NCBI GenBank assembly: GCA_965219565.1
Contig: OZ244780.1
Coordinates: forward strand, 2,542,001-2,606,000
DNA: 64,000 nucleotides
Source: DAOUJI01 sp965219565
Lineage (GTDB): Bacteria; Chloroflexota; Dehalococcoidia; Lucifugimonadales; JAGWBF01
Direction: 5' to 3'
The translations under genes were made by a program, and so were the position numbers. The notes beneath the pieces are model-generated. The model saw only the letters and a program-made list of their open reading frames with translations. It did not search any database and had not been told where the DNA came from. Of this stretch, positions 25,162 through 32,809 are shown one piece after another (position 1 is the stretch's first letter; each line of letters starts with the position of its first letter).

Positions 25162-25190
25162 TTGTTTACGGGCTGGAGAACGTGTAAACT
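25162..25190 (+). promoter_or_regulatory. Promoter for the TIR-like/pdxA transcript
   Basis: TTGTTT (25162-25167), a 17-bp spacer and TAAACT (25185-25190), about 45 bases before the TIR-like start codon. It separates this unit from the upstream XRE/ImmA pair. Confidence 0.55.
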
Positions 25191-25234
25191 AGGGCCGCCT
25201 GAAATTTGGCTGATTAACAACTTCGAGGGAGCGC

Positions 25235-25675
25235 ATGACCGAGGACAAGACCTACAAAATCTTCATGACTCATCGCTTTAAGCTGGACCCCGACTACAAA
25301 GAATTGGAGAACATGCTCAGGTCCATATCCGGCTTCAAGTTCGAGCTTGTCAGCCACCCTAGTTCCGATCCCTCTATAGACCCCGCCACCGACGACGGAA
25401 TTCGCGAGTTGCTGGCGATCGCCCACGAACAGATAGAGCCCGCCGACTGCATGGTCGTCATATACGCTGACCCTCCCGAGTCCAGGATGTGGATTCAGGA
25501 GGAGATGGAGATGGCAGAGCACGCCCACAAGCCCATTTTAGGAACACTCCCCCCGCACCACAGCGTTCGTCCCCAATACCCCCAATTCTGGGAAATGGAA
25601 ATGTTGCCCTGGGACGGCCTGGTTATCGCGGAAGCCATACGTTCGTCGGTGGACGAGCAGGCCCATGCAGTCTAA
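25235..25675 (+). CDS. TIR-like (ThsB/MTH538-type) domain protein
   Basis: 146 residues matching the pattern of the MTH538/DUF1863 TIR-like family. It has an N-terminal KIFMTHRF strand, a variable loop, IRELLAIAHEQIEPADCMVVIY, and WIQEEMEMAEHAHKPILGTLP. In Thoeris defence the related ThsB makes a cyclic-ADP-ribose-type signal from NAD. Here no ThsA-like effector is adjacent; the neighbours are the XRE/ImmA pair upstream and pdxA overlapping downstream by 11 bp. The TIR-like fold is fairly sure; enzymatic activity is unknown. GAGGGA precedes the ATG. Confidence 0.75.
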   Translation: MTEDKTYKIFMTHRFKLDPDYKELENMLRSISGFKFELVSHPSSDPSIDPATDDGIRELLAIAHEQIEPADCMVVIYADPPESRMWIQEEMEMAEHAHKPILGTLPPHHSVRPQYPQFWEMEMLPWDGLVIAEAIRSSVDEQAHAV

Positions 25676-26675
25676 TGGCAAGCCTATTATCGCCCTGACC
25701 ATGGGCGACCCGTGCGGCATCGGACCTGAAATCATCGTCAAGACCCTCCTCTCCGGTGAGGTCCATGCGATCTGCCGCCCAGTGGTGGTGGGAAACGCTT
25801 GGTCTATGGAGCAGGCAGTCAATCTTGTCGGAGGGTCTCTGTCAGTCAGGGAGGTGGAGTCACCGGTGGAAGCCGGACTGTCTCCCGAGACACTAGACGT
25901 TTTGGACCTCCACAACCTCACCCCGTCGGAAATCACAGTGGGCCGAATATCCCCCGCGTGCGGCAGGGCGGCTATGGAGTGGGTCACTCGCGCCGGCGAG
26001 TTGGCCCTGGAGGGACAGGTGGCGGCGCTCGCCACTGCGCCTGTCAACAAAGAGGCGGCCAGTCTGGCCGGCTATAAGGCCATAGGCCACATGGAGCTGC
26101 TCCAGGAGCTTTGCGACGCCCCGGACGTAGCCACCATGCTGACAGTGGGACCTCTCAGGATAGTCCACCTGACTACCCACAAGTCCTTGAGGCAAGCCTG
26201 CGATTTCGTAACCAAAGACGGAATCCTGGCTAAGCTCGAGCTGACCCACACAAGCTTCACCGCTTGGGGTTTTGGCGCTCCGAGAATAGGCGTGGCCGCC
26301 CTGAACCCCCACGGAAGCGACGGTGGGCTGCTGGGACACGAGGAGGCGGAAGAGATAGCTCCCGCCGTGGAAGAAGCCCGGGCCAGGGGCATCAATGCCA
26401 GCGGGCCCGTGTCCGCCGACGTGGTCTTCCATCAAGCCGTCCAGGGCCGTTATGACGCAGTCCTCGCTCTCTACCACGACCAGGGCCACATCGCCGCAAA
26501 AGTCTACAGTTTCGATGAGGGCATCACCGCAACCCTGGGCCTACCTTTTGTTCGCACGTCGGTAGACCACGGTACGGCCTTTGATATCGCCGGCCAGGGC
26601 ATTGCCCAGCACACAGCCATGTCCGAGTGTGTCAAGGCCGCAGTCTCGCTTTCCACCGGAAAGGGTCTAGGCTGA
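25665..26675 (+). CDS. pdxA: 4-hydroxythreonine-4-phosphate dehydrogenase PdxA (or PdxA2)
   Basis: 336 residues of the PdxA family, an NAD-dependent oxidative decarboxylase. Diagnostic segments are the N-terminal TMGDPCGIGPEI, TAPVNKEA, GHMELLQ, and the C-terminal ALYHDQGHIAAK, where the histidines bind the metal. In vitamin B6 synthesis it acts before PdxJ; related PdxA2 enzymes oxidise 4-phosphothreonate. No pdxJ or DUF1537 kinase is nearby to decide. It overlaps the TIR-like gene and is probably co-transcribed with it. Confidence 0.9.
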   Translation: MQSNGKPIIALTMGDPCGIGPEIIVKTLLSGEVHAICRPVVVGNAWSMEQAVNLVGGSLSVREVESPVEAGLSPETLDVLDLHNLTPSEITVGRISPACGRAAMEWVTRAGELALEGQVAALATAPVNKEAASLAGYKAIGHMELLQELCDAPDVATMLTVGPLRIVHLTTHKSLRQACDFVTKDGILAKLELTHTSFTAWGFGAPRIGVAALNPHGSDGGLLGHEEAEEIAPAVEEARARGINASGPVSADVVFHQAVQGRYDAVLALYHDQGHIAAKVYSFDEGITATLGLPFVRTSVDHGTAFDIAGQGIAQHTAMSECVKAAVSLSTGKGLG

Positions 26676-26795
26676 CCTTTTTCTGCAACCCCGTCCATAG
26701 GCCCCAGTGATATAATAGCCGCCATCGGGTGTCCCTATCCGGGTGTCTTTTTGTGTTGAGCCCGTACCGGTTTCCCGACAGGAGTGAATGAAATC

Positions 26796-27596
26796 ATGAA
26801 ACTCACTTTCATCGGCGGCGGAGCTATGGCCGAGGCCATCATCAAGAGCGTTACCTCCAAAGGGATAGCTGCCGGCGCCGACATCTCGGTGGGCGAACCC
26901 GTGACGGCCCGCGCGGACGTCCTATATCAGAGCTACGGAGTGTTCACCACCGACGACAACGCCGAGGCGGCCGGCAGGGGAGAGATTCTCGTTCTCGCCA
27001 TAAAGCCCCAGGACCTCCCGACTGCCGCGTCTCAGATACAACCCATCTTGAACAGCAACCAAACCGTGGTGTCCATAGTAGCCGGGGCCAAGCTGGACTC
27101 CCTCTTCCATTTCCTGAAACACGACAAAGTCATCCGGGTCATGCCCAACACACCGGCCCAGATCGGCCAGGGCATGAGCGTATGGACCTGCTCTCCTCAG
27201 ACCGACGACGACGCCAGGGAGCGCACGCGGTCGATTCTGGCGGCGATGGGCGAGGAGATAATGGTCTCCGACGAGAAGTACCTCGACATGGCGACCGCCT
27301 TGAGCGCTTCCGGCCCAGCCTACGTGTTCATGTTCATAGAATCCCTCATAGACGCCGGTGTATACCTGGGGCTGCCCAGACCAATGGCACGCACCCTGGC
27401 GCTCCAGACGGTCTTGGGAAGCGCGTCCCTGGTGCGGGAAACCGGCCGCCATCCCGCCGACCTCAAAGACCTGGTGTCGTCGCCGGGCGGCACCACCGTA
27501 GAAGCCCTGATGGTCCTCGAGGACGCGGGATTCAGGGCCGCCGTGTTAAATGCAGTGGTCGCCGCCCACGAAAAATCGTTGGCCTTGGGCGAATAG
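26796..27596 (+). CDS. proC: Pyrroline-5-carboxylate reductase
   Basis: ProC, the last step of proline synthesis (NADPH-dependent). The Rossmann motif FIGGGAMAEAII starts the protein, VMPNTPAQIGQG is the substrate loop, and LSASGPAYVFMFIESL with the C-terminal SPGGTTVEALMVLE is the family signature. The ATG at 26796 behind AGGAG is preferred over the in-frame GTG at 26784. A perfect TATAAT at about 26714 suggests its own promoter. Confidence 0.95.
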   Translation: MKLTFIGGGAMAEAIIKSVTSKGIAAGADISVGEPVTARADVLYQSYGVFTTDDNAEAAGRGEILVLAIKPQDLPTAASQIQPILNSNQTVVSIVAGAKLDSLFHFLKHDKVIRVMPNTPAQIGQGMSVWTCSPQTDDDARERTRSILAAMGEEIMVSDEKYLDMATALSASGPAYVFMFIESLIDAGVYLGLPRPMARTLALQTVLGSASLVRETGRHPADLKDLVSSPGGTTVEALMVLEDAGFRAAVLNAVVAAHEKSLALGE

Positions 27597-27859
27597 TGCA
27601 GGACTGGTTCTTCACGTTCCTACGCATACTGGTCTGGGCCCTCATCGCCGGGGTCTTTGCCAGAATCATATTGTCCTGGTTCCCCATTGGGGGTGACAGG
27701 ATCAATCCCATCGTTGCCATAATCTACCAAATCACGGAACCCATACTGGCGCCCATACGGCGGCTCAACCTGCGCGTCGGCATCTTCGACTTGACGCCCA
27801 CAGTGGCCCTGTTCATCCTGTTCGCCATCTTATGGGCGGTGGACGGGCTGGACGGCTGA
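27596..27859 (+). CDS. YggT family membrane protein
   Basis: 87 residues starting with a GTG that overlaps the last base of the proC stop codon. Two transmembrane segments (residues about 5-27 and 63-83) flank the conserved SWFPIGGDRINPIVAIIYQITEPILAPIRR segment (split here across positions 24-53). YggT proteins commonly accompany proC; their role in membrane or division-site organisation is poorly defined. Confidence 0.88.
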   Translation: MQDWFFTFLRILVWALIAGVFARIILSWFPIGGDRINPIVAIIYQITEPILAPIRRLNLRVGIFDLTPTVALFILFAILWAVDGLDG

Positions 27860-27878
27860 TATTGGCTTGCCGCCCATC

Positions 27879-27908
27879 TTGACTGGCGCCGCCAGCCCAA
27901 CATAGAAT
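27879..27908 (+). promoter_or_regulatory. PadR-gene promoter with a palindromic operator
   Basis: TTGACT (27879-27884) and TAGAAT (27903-27908) with an 18-bp spacer. The palindrome CTGGCGCCGCCAG (27883-27895) lies in the spacer, a suitable autoregulatory site for the PadR repressor encoded immediately downstream. Confidence 0.6.
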
Positions 27909-27939
27909 CTCCCTAAGCTCCCCCCGGAGAGTGTCAACC

Positions 27940-28272
27940 ATGTACCACAAAGAGCTTCTCAAAGGAAACACCGAAACCCTTCTTCTTTCCCTCCTTGCCA
28001 ACGAGGTCATGTACGGTTACCAGATCGTCAAGGAGATACAGAGGAGGAGCAGCGGGTACTTCCAGTTCAAGGAAGGGACCCTCTACCCTGCCCTGCACCG
28101 TCTTGCAGAAAGCGGCCTCATTGAAGGACGCTGGGGCGAGGCGGACCCCGGAGTCCCCCGCCGCTACTACCACATAACTTCCAAGGGCAAAAAGGTCCTG
28201 GAAGAACGCCAGAGCGAATGGAGACGTTTCTCCAACGCCATCGATTCCGTAATGTTGCCCCAGACACAGTAG
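27940..28272 (+). CDS. PadR family transcriptional regulator
   Basis: 110 residues, winged-helix PadR. The pattern ETLLLSLLANEVMYGYQIVKEI, then FKEGTLYPALHRLAESGLI and PRRYYHITSKGKKVLEE, is the family signature. The ATG at 27940 behind GGAGA is preferred to the in-frame GTG at 27931. It is followed 21 bp later by a HAAS-type membrane protein, its usual partner. It probably senses a membrane or drug signal, but the ligand is unknown. Confidence 0.92.
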   Translation: MYHKELLKGNTETLLLSLLANEVMYGYQIVKEIQRRSSGYFQFKEGTLYPALHRLAESGLIEGRWGEADPGVPRRYYHITSKGKKVLEERQSEWRRFSNAIDSVMLPQTQ

Positions 28273-28293
28273 GACGGTTCGAGGGGAACTTTC

Positions 28294-29313
28294 ATGGACA
28301 CCTCTCGCTACTTTCAGACTCTCGTTAGAAAGCTAAGGCTCGACCCGGGGGTGAACCAGGAGATCGTCCTTGAACTCCAAAGCCACCTCGACGACAAGGT
28401 GCGCGACCTCCAGGAGGAGGGTCTGACCTACGAAGAAGCCAGAGAGCGGTCCCTGCGGGACTTGGGTCAGCCAGAGGCCATCGCACGAGGGATGTACTCC
28501 GTCCACAGCAAGGCCTCCTGGCGTGACATCATCATCGCCACCTTGCCCCACCTGCTGCTGGCCTCACTGTTTGCTCTCCACCTCTGGACCAAGTACATAC
28601 TCTTGGCGGTGGTGTTGGCCGGAATCAGCTTTATCGCCCTCAAGGCATGGCGGTCTGGAAGGCCTAAGTGGACCTATTCCTGGCTCGGCTACTCCATGGC
28701 GGCGCCGATTCTGTCGTGGATGTTGGCCCTTACAGCCGTCGGATATGGCGCATGGGTATTCGTGACCACCGGTTCTCTGCCCTTCAGCTTCCCCATATAT
28801 ATTCTGCTCGTAGCCTACGTGCCCTTTTCTTTATGGATAATGCACCGCGTCATCGCGCGAGTGGTGCGCCAGGACTGGCTGTTGGCGTCGTTGACGGCGC
28901 TCCCGTTCCCCTTCCTTACATCCTGGCTCCTGTTCCTCAACTGGCAGGGAGGACTCTGGTCCACCGACAACCCACAAGTCCATGAGACCGACACAGACCG
29001 TGCGCTGGTTTTCCTCGCCCTCGCCGTCACCACGGGCGTGTTTATGAAGGTGGGGCACAGGCTAATAAAGATTGGCCTGCTCACACTCGCCACCGCCCTG
29101 ATAGTGACCTTCACCGTCTCCGCCATTCCCGTCAGCATCGGCGCCTTCTCTATGATTCTCATCATCATCGCCTCCATTGCCTTCCTCTTCACCCCCGCCT
29201 ACCTGGAGTCAAGACTCAAGCGACGGGACGCCCTAAGCGAGGCAAACGCCAACCCTGCCAGGGGCAGCGAAAGTGGGGAGGCGGTGACTCATTGGTTCAG
29301 CAACACACAGTAG
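28294..29313 (+). CDS. HAAS-domain polytopic membrane protein, partner of PadR
   Basis: 339 residues. The N-terminal cytosolic region (residues about 1-75) matches the HAAS domain that follows PadR regulators (LELQSHLDDKVRDLQEEGLT, RSLRDLGQPEAIARGMY). About seven to eight hydrophobic segments follow. No transport or enzyme motif is seen, so the function is unknown. The 3' end overlaps the degV start by 22 bp. Confidence 0.8.
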   Translation: MDTSRYFQTLVRKLRLDPGVNQEIVLELQSHLDDKVRDLQEEGLTYEEARERSLRDLGQPEAIARGMYSVHSKASWRDIIIATLPHLLLASLFALHLWTKYILLAVVLAGISFIALKAWRSGRPKWTYSWLGYSMAAPILSWMLALTAVGYGAWVFVTTGSLPFSFPIYILLVAYVPFSLWIMHRVIARVVRQDWLLASLTALPFPFLTSWLLFLNWQGGLWSTDNPQVHETDTDRALVFLALAVTTGVFMKVGHRLIKIGLLTLATALIVTFTVSAIPVSIGAFSMILIIIASIAFLFTPAYLESRLKRRDALSEANANPARGSESGEAVTHWFSNTQ

Positions 29314-30161
29314 CTGTTGTCGTCGACAGTTGCAGCTGCATCCCCAGCGAGTTGGTTGACAACCTGCCCCTTTTTGTAGCGCCGCACGAGCTCGCCGTCG
29401 ACGGCCATTCGTTCCTGGACGGGGTGGACATCAATCCCGATGAGTTCTACCGGCTGGTCAAGACCAGCCCAACCCCTCCCACCACGGCTGCCCCAAGGCC
29501 AGCGGTCTTCTTAGAGGCTTTCCGGAAAGCCTCTAAGACGGCACAGGACGTACTGTGCCTAACCCTGGCCATGAACTTCAGCGCTGCTTATGACTCCGCA
29601 CGGTCTGCCGCCCGTATCGCCCGCTCCGAGATGCCCGAGGTCAACATCCGGGTCATGGACAGCAGGACCGCCGCAGGGGCGGAAGGTTTCATAGCCCTCG
29701 CCGCAGCCAGAGCCGCCCATCAGGGCGCCGACATCCGGCAAGTGATCGCGGGTGTGGAAGAACTTATTCCCAAGGTGAACCTCCTCGCCGTCCTCGACAC
29801 TCTCTACTACCTGGGCCGCAGCGGGCGTGTGCCGCAAGTGGCGGCTTGGGCCGGCTCCATTCTGGGGTTCAAACCCCTAACGGAACTGAGGTTGGGAGAA
29901 GCAAGGCTATTGGATAGACCCCGGAGCCGCCGCAGGGCAATGGACCGCATGGTGGCCGTCATGAGTACAAGAGTTGGGTCAAAGCCCGTCCACGTCAACG
30001 TCATGCACGCTCATTCGGCACAGGACGCCTCGATGCTTTTGGAAAGAATAGGTCGGGAATTCGACTGCCTCGAGCTGTTCACTAGCGAGTTCACACCCGT
30101 CATGGGAGCCCACCTGGGACCAGGTCTGATGGGGATTGCGTTCTATACCGATGAGACCTAA
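29292..30161 (+). CDS. DegV family fatty-acid-binding protein
   Basis: 289 residues of the DegV/FakB fold, which holds a fatty acid for phosphorylation by FakA. The N-terminal VAVVVDSCSCIPSELV, the LSGTYQSA-equivalent AMNFSAAYDSARSAA and the LDTLYYLGRSGRV segment are typical. The start is TTG (29292) behind GGGGAGG. No fakA is in the window. Confidence 0.88.
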   Translation: MVQQHTVAVVVDSCSCIPSELVDNLPLFVAPHELAVDGHSFLDGVDINPDEFYRLVKTSPTPPTTAAPRPAVFLEAFRKASKTAQDVLCLTLAMNFSAAYDSARSAARIARSEMPEVNIRVMDSRTAAGAEGFIALAAARAAHQGADIRQVIAGVEELIPKVNLLAVLDTLYYLGRSGRVPQVAAWAGSILGFKPLTELRLGEARLLDRPRSRRRAMDRMVAVMSTRVGSKPVHVNVMHAHSAQDASMLLERIGREFDCLELFTSEFTPVMGAHLGPGLMGIAFYTDET

Positions 30162-30229
30162 GCCTAGACCTGAAGCCCGGTTCATTCTATAATCTCACCA
30201 ATCACTCCATTGGAAAGCCTCACCCTCCT

Positions 30230-30883
30230 ATGCCCAACTACGCTAACCACGTCGTTGCACCTCCATCACGGGAAACGGACGTGGAGCGTCTCAGACGGAA
30301 CATTCTTCCCCTTCCGTCCTCACGCCCCGTAGACAAGCCATGCATGGCGGTCCTGTCCGGGCTGCCAGGGTCAGGTAAAACGACCTTCGCCCACAAGCTC
30401 GCGACGCGGGTCCCCCTGGCGACGCTGGAGAGCGACGCGCTACGAAAAGCGCTGTTCACCCAGCCCTCCTATTCCGCCAAAGAGAGCCGCAGACTTTTCG
30501 GCGCGATTCATGAGCTGGTCTATGAATTGCTGCTGGATGGGATTTCGGTTTTGGTAGACGCCACCAACCTCAGAGAATCCAACCGTATGGAGCTGTACGG
30601 CTTGGCGGAAAGAGCAGACGCTCGGCTGTTCCCGGTGTGTGTCGAGGCGCCGCCGGAGGTCATACGGGAACGCCTGGAGCGCCGTGCGTTGCACCCGGAC
30701 CCTCAGGAATCCTCTATGGCCGATTGGCGGGTCTACAGGCGAATGGCCGCTGCGGCTGAGCCGATATTGCGGCCTCACCTGACGGTCGACACGTCCGAGG
30801 ACGTTGGATGGGCATTAGACAAGTTAACCCGCGACATGGCTTTCCCGCACCAGACCGCAACGGACCCGTTCCATTCACCATAG
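30230..30883 (+). CDS. P-loop kinase / AAA ATP-binding protein
   Basis: 217 residues with Walker A GLPGSGKTTFAHKLA at about residues 44-58, LESDALRKALF (an aspartate like that of zeta-toxin/Cpt-type kinases) and VLVDATNLRESNR (Walker B). This is the predicted-kinase family with homology to polynucleotide and gluconate kinases; the substrate is unknown. A TATAAT at about 30186 could give a short leader. It overlaps nothing, and pepA begins 62 bp later. Confidence 0.82.
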   Translation: MPNYANHVVAPPSRETDVERLRRNILPLPSSRPVDKPCMAVLSGLPGSGKTTFAHKLATRVPLATLESDALRKALFTQPSYSAKESRRLFGAIHELVYELLLDGISVLVDATNLRESNRMELYGLAERADARLFPVCVEAPPEVIRERLERRALHPDPQESSMADWRVYRRMAAAAEPILRPHLTVDTSEDVGWALDKLTRDMAFPHQTATDPFHSP

Positions 30884-30945
30884 AGGCAGCAGTCCCGGAG
30901 CTGCGGCGTAAAAAATTTACCGGCCTAGCCGGCGGAGGAGACAAA

Positions 30946-32454
30946 ATGAAAATCAGAGTAGTCCGCAACGACGTAGCCAGCATTAAGACTCCAGCTCTTG
31001 TGGTGAACCTGTTCGACGGAGTAAAGAAACCCGGAGGCGCCACTGGAGCCGTGGACAAGGCCCTCGACGGCGCCATCAGCCAGTTCATTAAAGACGGCGA
31101 AATCAAAGGCAAGAAGGGCGAGACGACCCTGATTCACACCTTTGGAAAAATTCCCGCGTCCAGGGTCATAGTTCTGGGACTGGGCAAGCGGGAGTCCTTC
31201 ACCACCAACACGTTACGGGAAGTGACAGCCGCCTCGTCACGTTACTTGCGCAGGCTGGGAGTCACCAAGGCGGCAACCATCGCCCACGGCGCCGGAATAG
31301 GAGGGCTGGACCCGCTCGAATGTGGCCAAGCCATTGGAGAAGGGGCGATTCTTGGTCTGTACAGATTCAAGACCTACCTCACGAAAGGCGAGGATGACCA
31401 GTCCGAGCTCACAGAGTTGCAAATAGTTGAGAAGACCGCCAAGAACGCATCTCTGCTAAGGAAGGGAATAGAGAAGGGCCGAATCCTGGCCGAGGCAGTC
31501 CTCTTGGCAAGGGATATGGTGAACGAACCACCCAACGTAATGACTCCCACCCGCATGGCCGAAATCGCCTCCCAGATGGCCGAGGAGCAAGGCCTGGAGG
31601 TGAAAGTCCTGGAGAAGGACCAGATGGAAGAGCTAGGGATGGGCGCCCTGCTGGGCGTGGCCAGGGGAAGTGTCCAACCGCCCAAGCTCATCATGCTCAG
31701 CTACAAGGGCGCTCCGGACAGCGAGGAAAACCTGGGCATAGTGGGCAAAGGCATCACCTTCGACACCGGAGGAATCTCCCTCAAGCCCCCGGCAGGCATG
31801 GAAGACATGAAGGGCGACATGGCAGGCGGAGCTTCGGTCATCGCATCCATGAAGGCCATCGCACAGCTAAAACCCCGAATCAACGTCACGGGCATCATAG
31901 GCGCCACAGAGAACATGCCCGGTGGGAATGCACAGCGGCCGGGCGACGTAGTGAGGAGCATGAGCGGCAAGACCATCGAGATAATCAACACCGACGCCGA
32001 AGGAAGGCTGGTGCTGGCCGACGCCCTCTACTACGCCCGCCAGCAGGGAGTCACTCGCATCGTCGACATCGCCACTCTCACCGGCGCAATGGTAGTGGCG
32101 CTGGGCCACGCAGCCAGCGGACTGATGGGAAATAACCAGGAGTTCGCCGACCAGGTCATCTCTGTTGGAAACGACTCCGGAGAGCGCATGTGGCAGCTTC
32201 CCATGTACGACGATTACAAGGAAGAGATCAAGAGCAATGTGGCCGACGTAAAGAACTCAGGCGGCAGACCAGCCGGGTCCATATCAGCGGCCCAGTTCCT
32301 TTCCGAGTTTGTGGATGACACTCCCTGGGCGCATCTTGACATAGCAGGCACCTACCTCTCCAAGAGCGAGAAAGGCTATCTGGTACGGGGTGGAACAGGA
32401 GTGCCCACCAGGACTCTGGTAAACCTGGCAATGAGCTTGGCCGACAACGACTAG
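30946..32454 (+). CDS. pepA: Cytosol (leucyl) aminopeptidase
   Basis: 502 residues, M17 aminopeptidase with two metal ions. Metal/catalytic motifs GKGITFDTGGISLKP, MKGDMAGGA and NTDAEGRLVLADAL are intact. The true start is the ATG at 30946 behind GGAGGAG; the frame is open 46 codons further upstream into the kinase gene. It acts in peptide turnover in the cytoplasm. A tRNA promoter lies just after the stop. Confidence 0.95.
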   Translation: MKIRVVRNDVASIKTPALVVNLFDGVKKPGGATGAVDKALDGAISQFIKDGEIKGKKGETTLIHTFGKIPASRVIVLGLGKRESFTTNTLREVTAASSRYLRRLGVTKAATIAHGAGIGGLDPLECGQAIGEGAILGLYRFKTYLTKGEDDQSELTELQIVEKTAKNASLLRKGIEKGRILAEAVLLARDMVNEPPNVMTPTRMAEIASQMAEEQGLEVKVLEKDQMEELGMGALLGVARGSVQPPKLIMLSYKGAPDSEENLGIVGKGITFDTGGISLKPPAGMEDMKGDMAGGASVIASMKAIAQLKPRINVTGIIGATENMPGGNAQRPGDVVRSMSGKTIEIINTDAEGRLVLADALYYARQQGVTRIVDIATLTGAMVVALGHAASGLMGNNQEFADQVISVGNDSGERMWQLPMYDDYKEEIKSNVADVKNSGGRPAGSISAAQFLSEFVDDTPWAHLDIAGTYLSKSEKGYLVRGGTGVPTRTLVNLAMSLADND

Positions 32455-32457
32455 TTG

Positions 32458-32486
32458 TTGACTAGGAGCGCCCCATTCCTTAGACT
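32458..32486 (+). promoter_or_regulatory. Promoter of the tRNA-His/tRNA-Arg pair
   Basis: TTGACT (32458-32463), 17-bp spacer, TAGACT (32481-32486). Transcription would begin about 10 bases before tRNA-His. Confidence 0.7.
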
Positions 32487-32501
32487 GTCTTGGTGGTGCA
32501 T

Positions 32502-32579
32502 GGTGAGCGTAGCCAAGAGGCCTAAGGCGCCTGACTGTGGCTCAGGAGATCGTGGGTTCGAATCCCATCGCTCACCCCA
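32502..32579 (+). tRNA. tRNA-His (GTG)
   Basis: Cloverleaf with anticodon GTG in the loop CTGTGGC, stem CCTGA/TCAGG, T-loop TTCGAAT. A 7-bp acceptor stem (32503-32509 with 32569-32575) is extended by the His-specific G-1 (32502) pairing with C73 (32576). CCA is encoded (32577-32579). Confidence 0.95.
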
Positions 32580-32601
32580 ACTTGGGTGATCACGCCTTAC
32601 T

Positions 32602-32677
32602 GCGCCTGTAGCTCAATGGATAGAGCGCTGGGCTTCGGACCCAGAGGTTGCGGGTTCGAGTCCTGCCGGGCGCGCCA
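32602..32677 (+). tRNA. tRNA-Arg (TCG)
   Basis: Acceptor GCGCCTG/CGGGCGC with one T-G pair, anticodon stem CTGGG/CCCAG and loop CTTCGGA, so the anticodon is TCG (reads CGA). T-loop TTCGAGT. Discriminator G and encoded CCA. It is 22 bp after tRNA-His and probably co-transcribed with it. Confidence 0.95.
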
Positions 32678-32809
32678 TAATCCCAAAAACTCTCAAGTTC
32701 TTGGGATTCCACTTGCCCCACTTTGCTTCTAAATAGCAACGGGGCCGATTCAGAATCGCCCCCGATTTTCCTCAATTAGTTGCGCAGCGCCTGTGTCGCC
32801 AAGAGACGG

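Noticed and set aside
32590..32775. 61-codon minus-strand ORF over tRNA-Arg(TCG)
   Set aside because: GRTRTRNLWVRSPALYPLS is again an antisense tRNA translation, not a protein.
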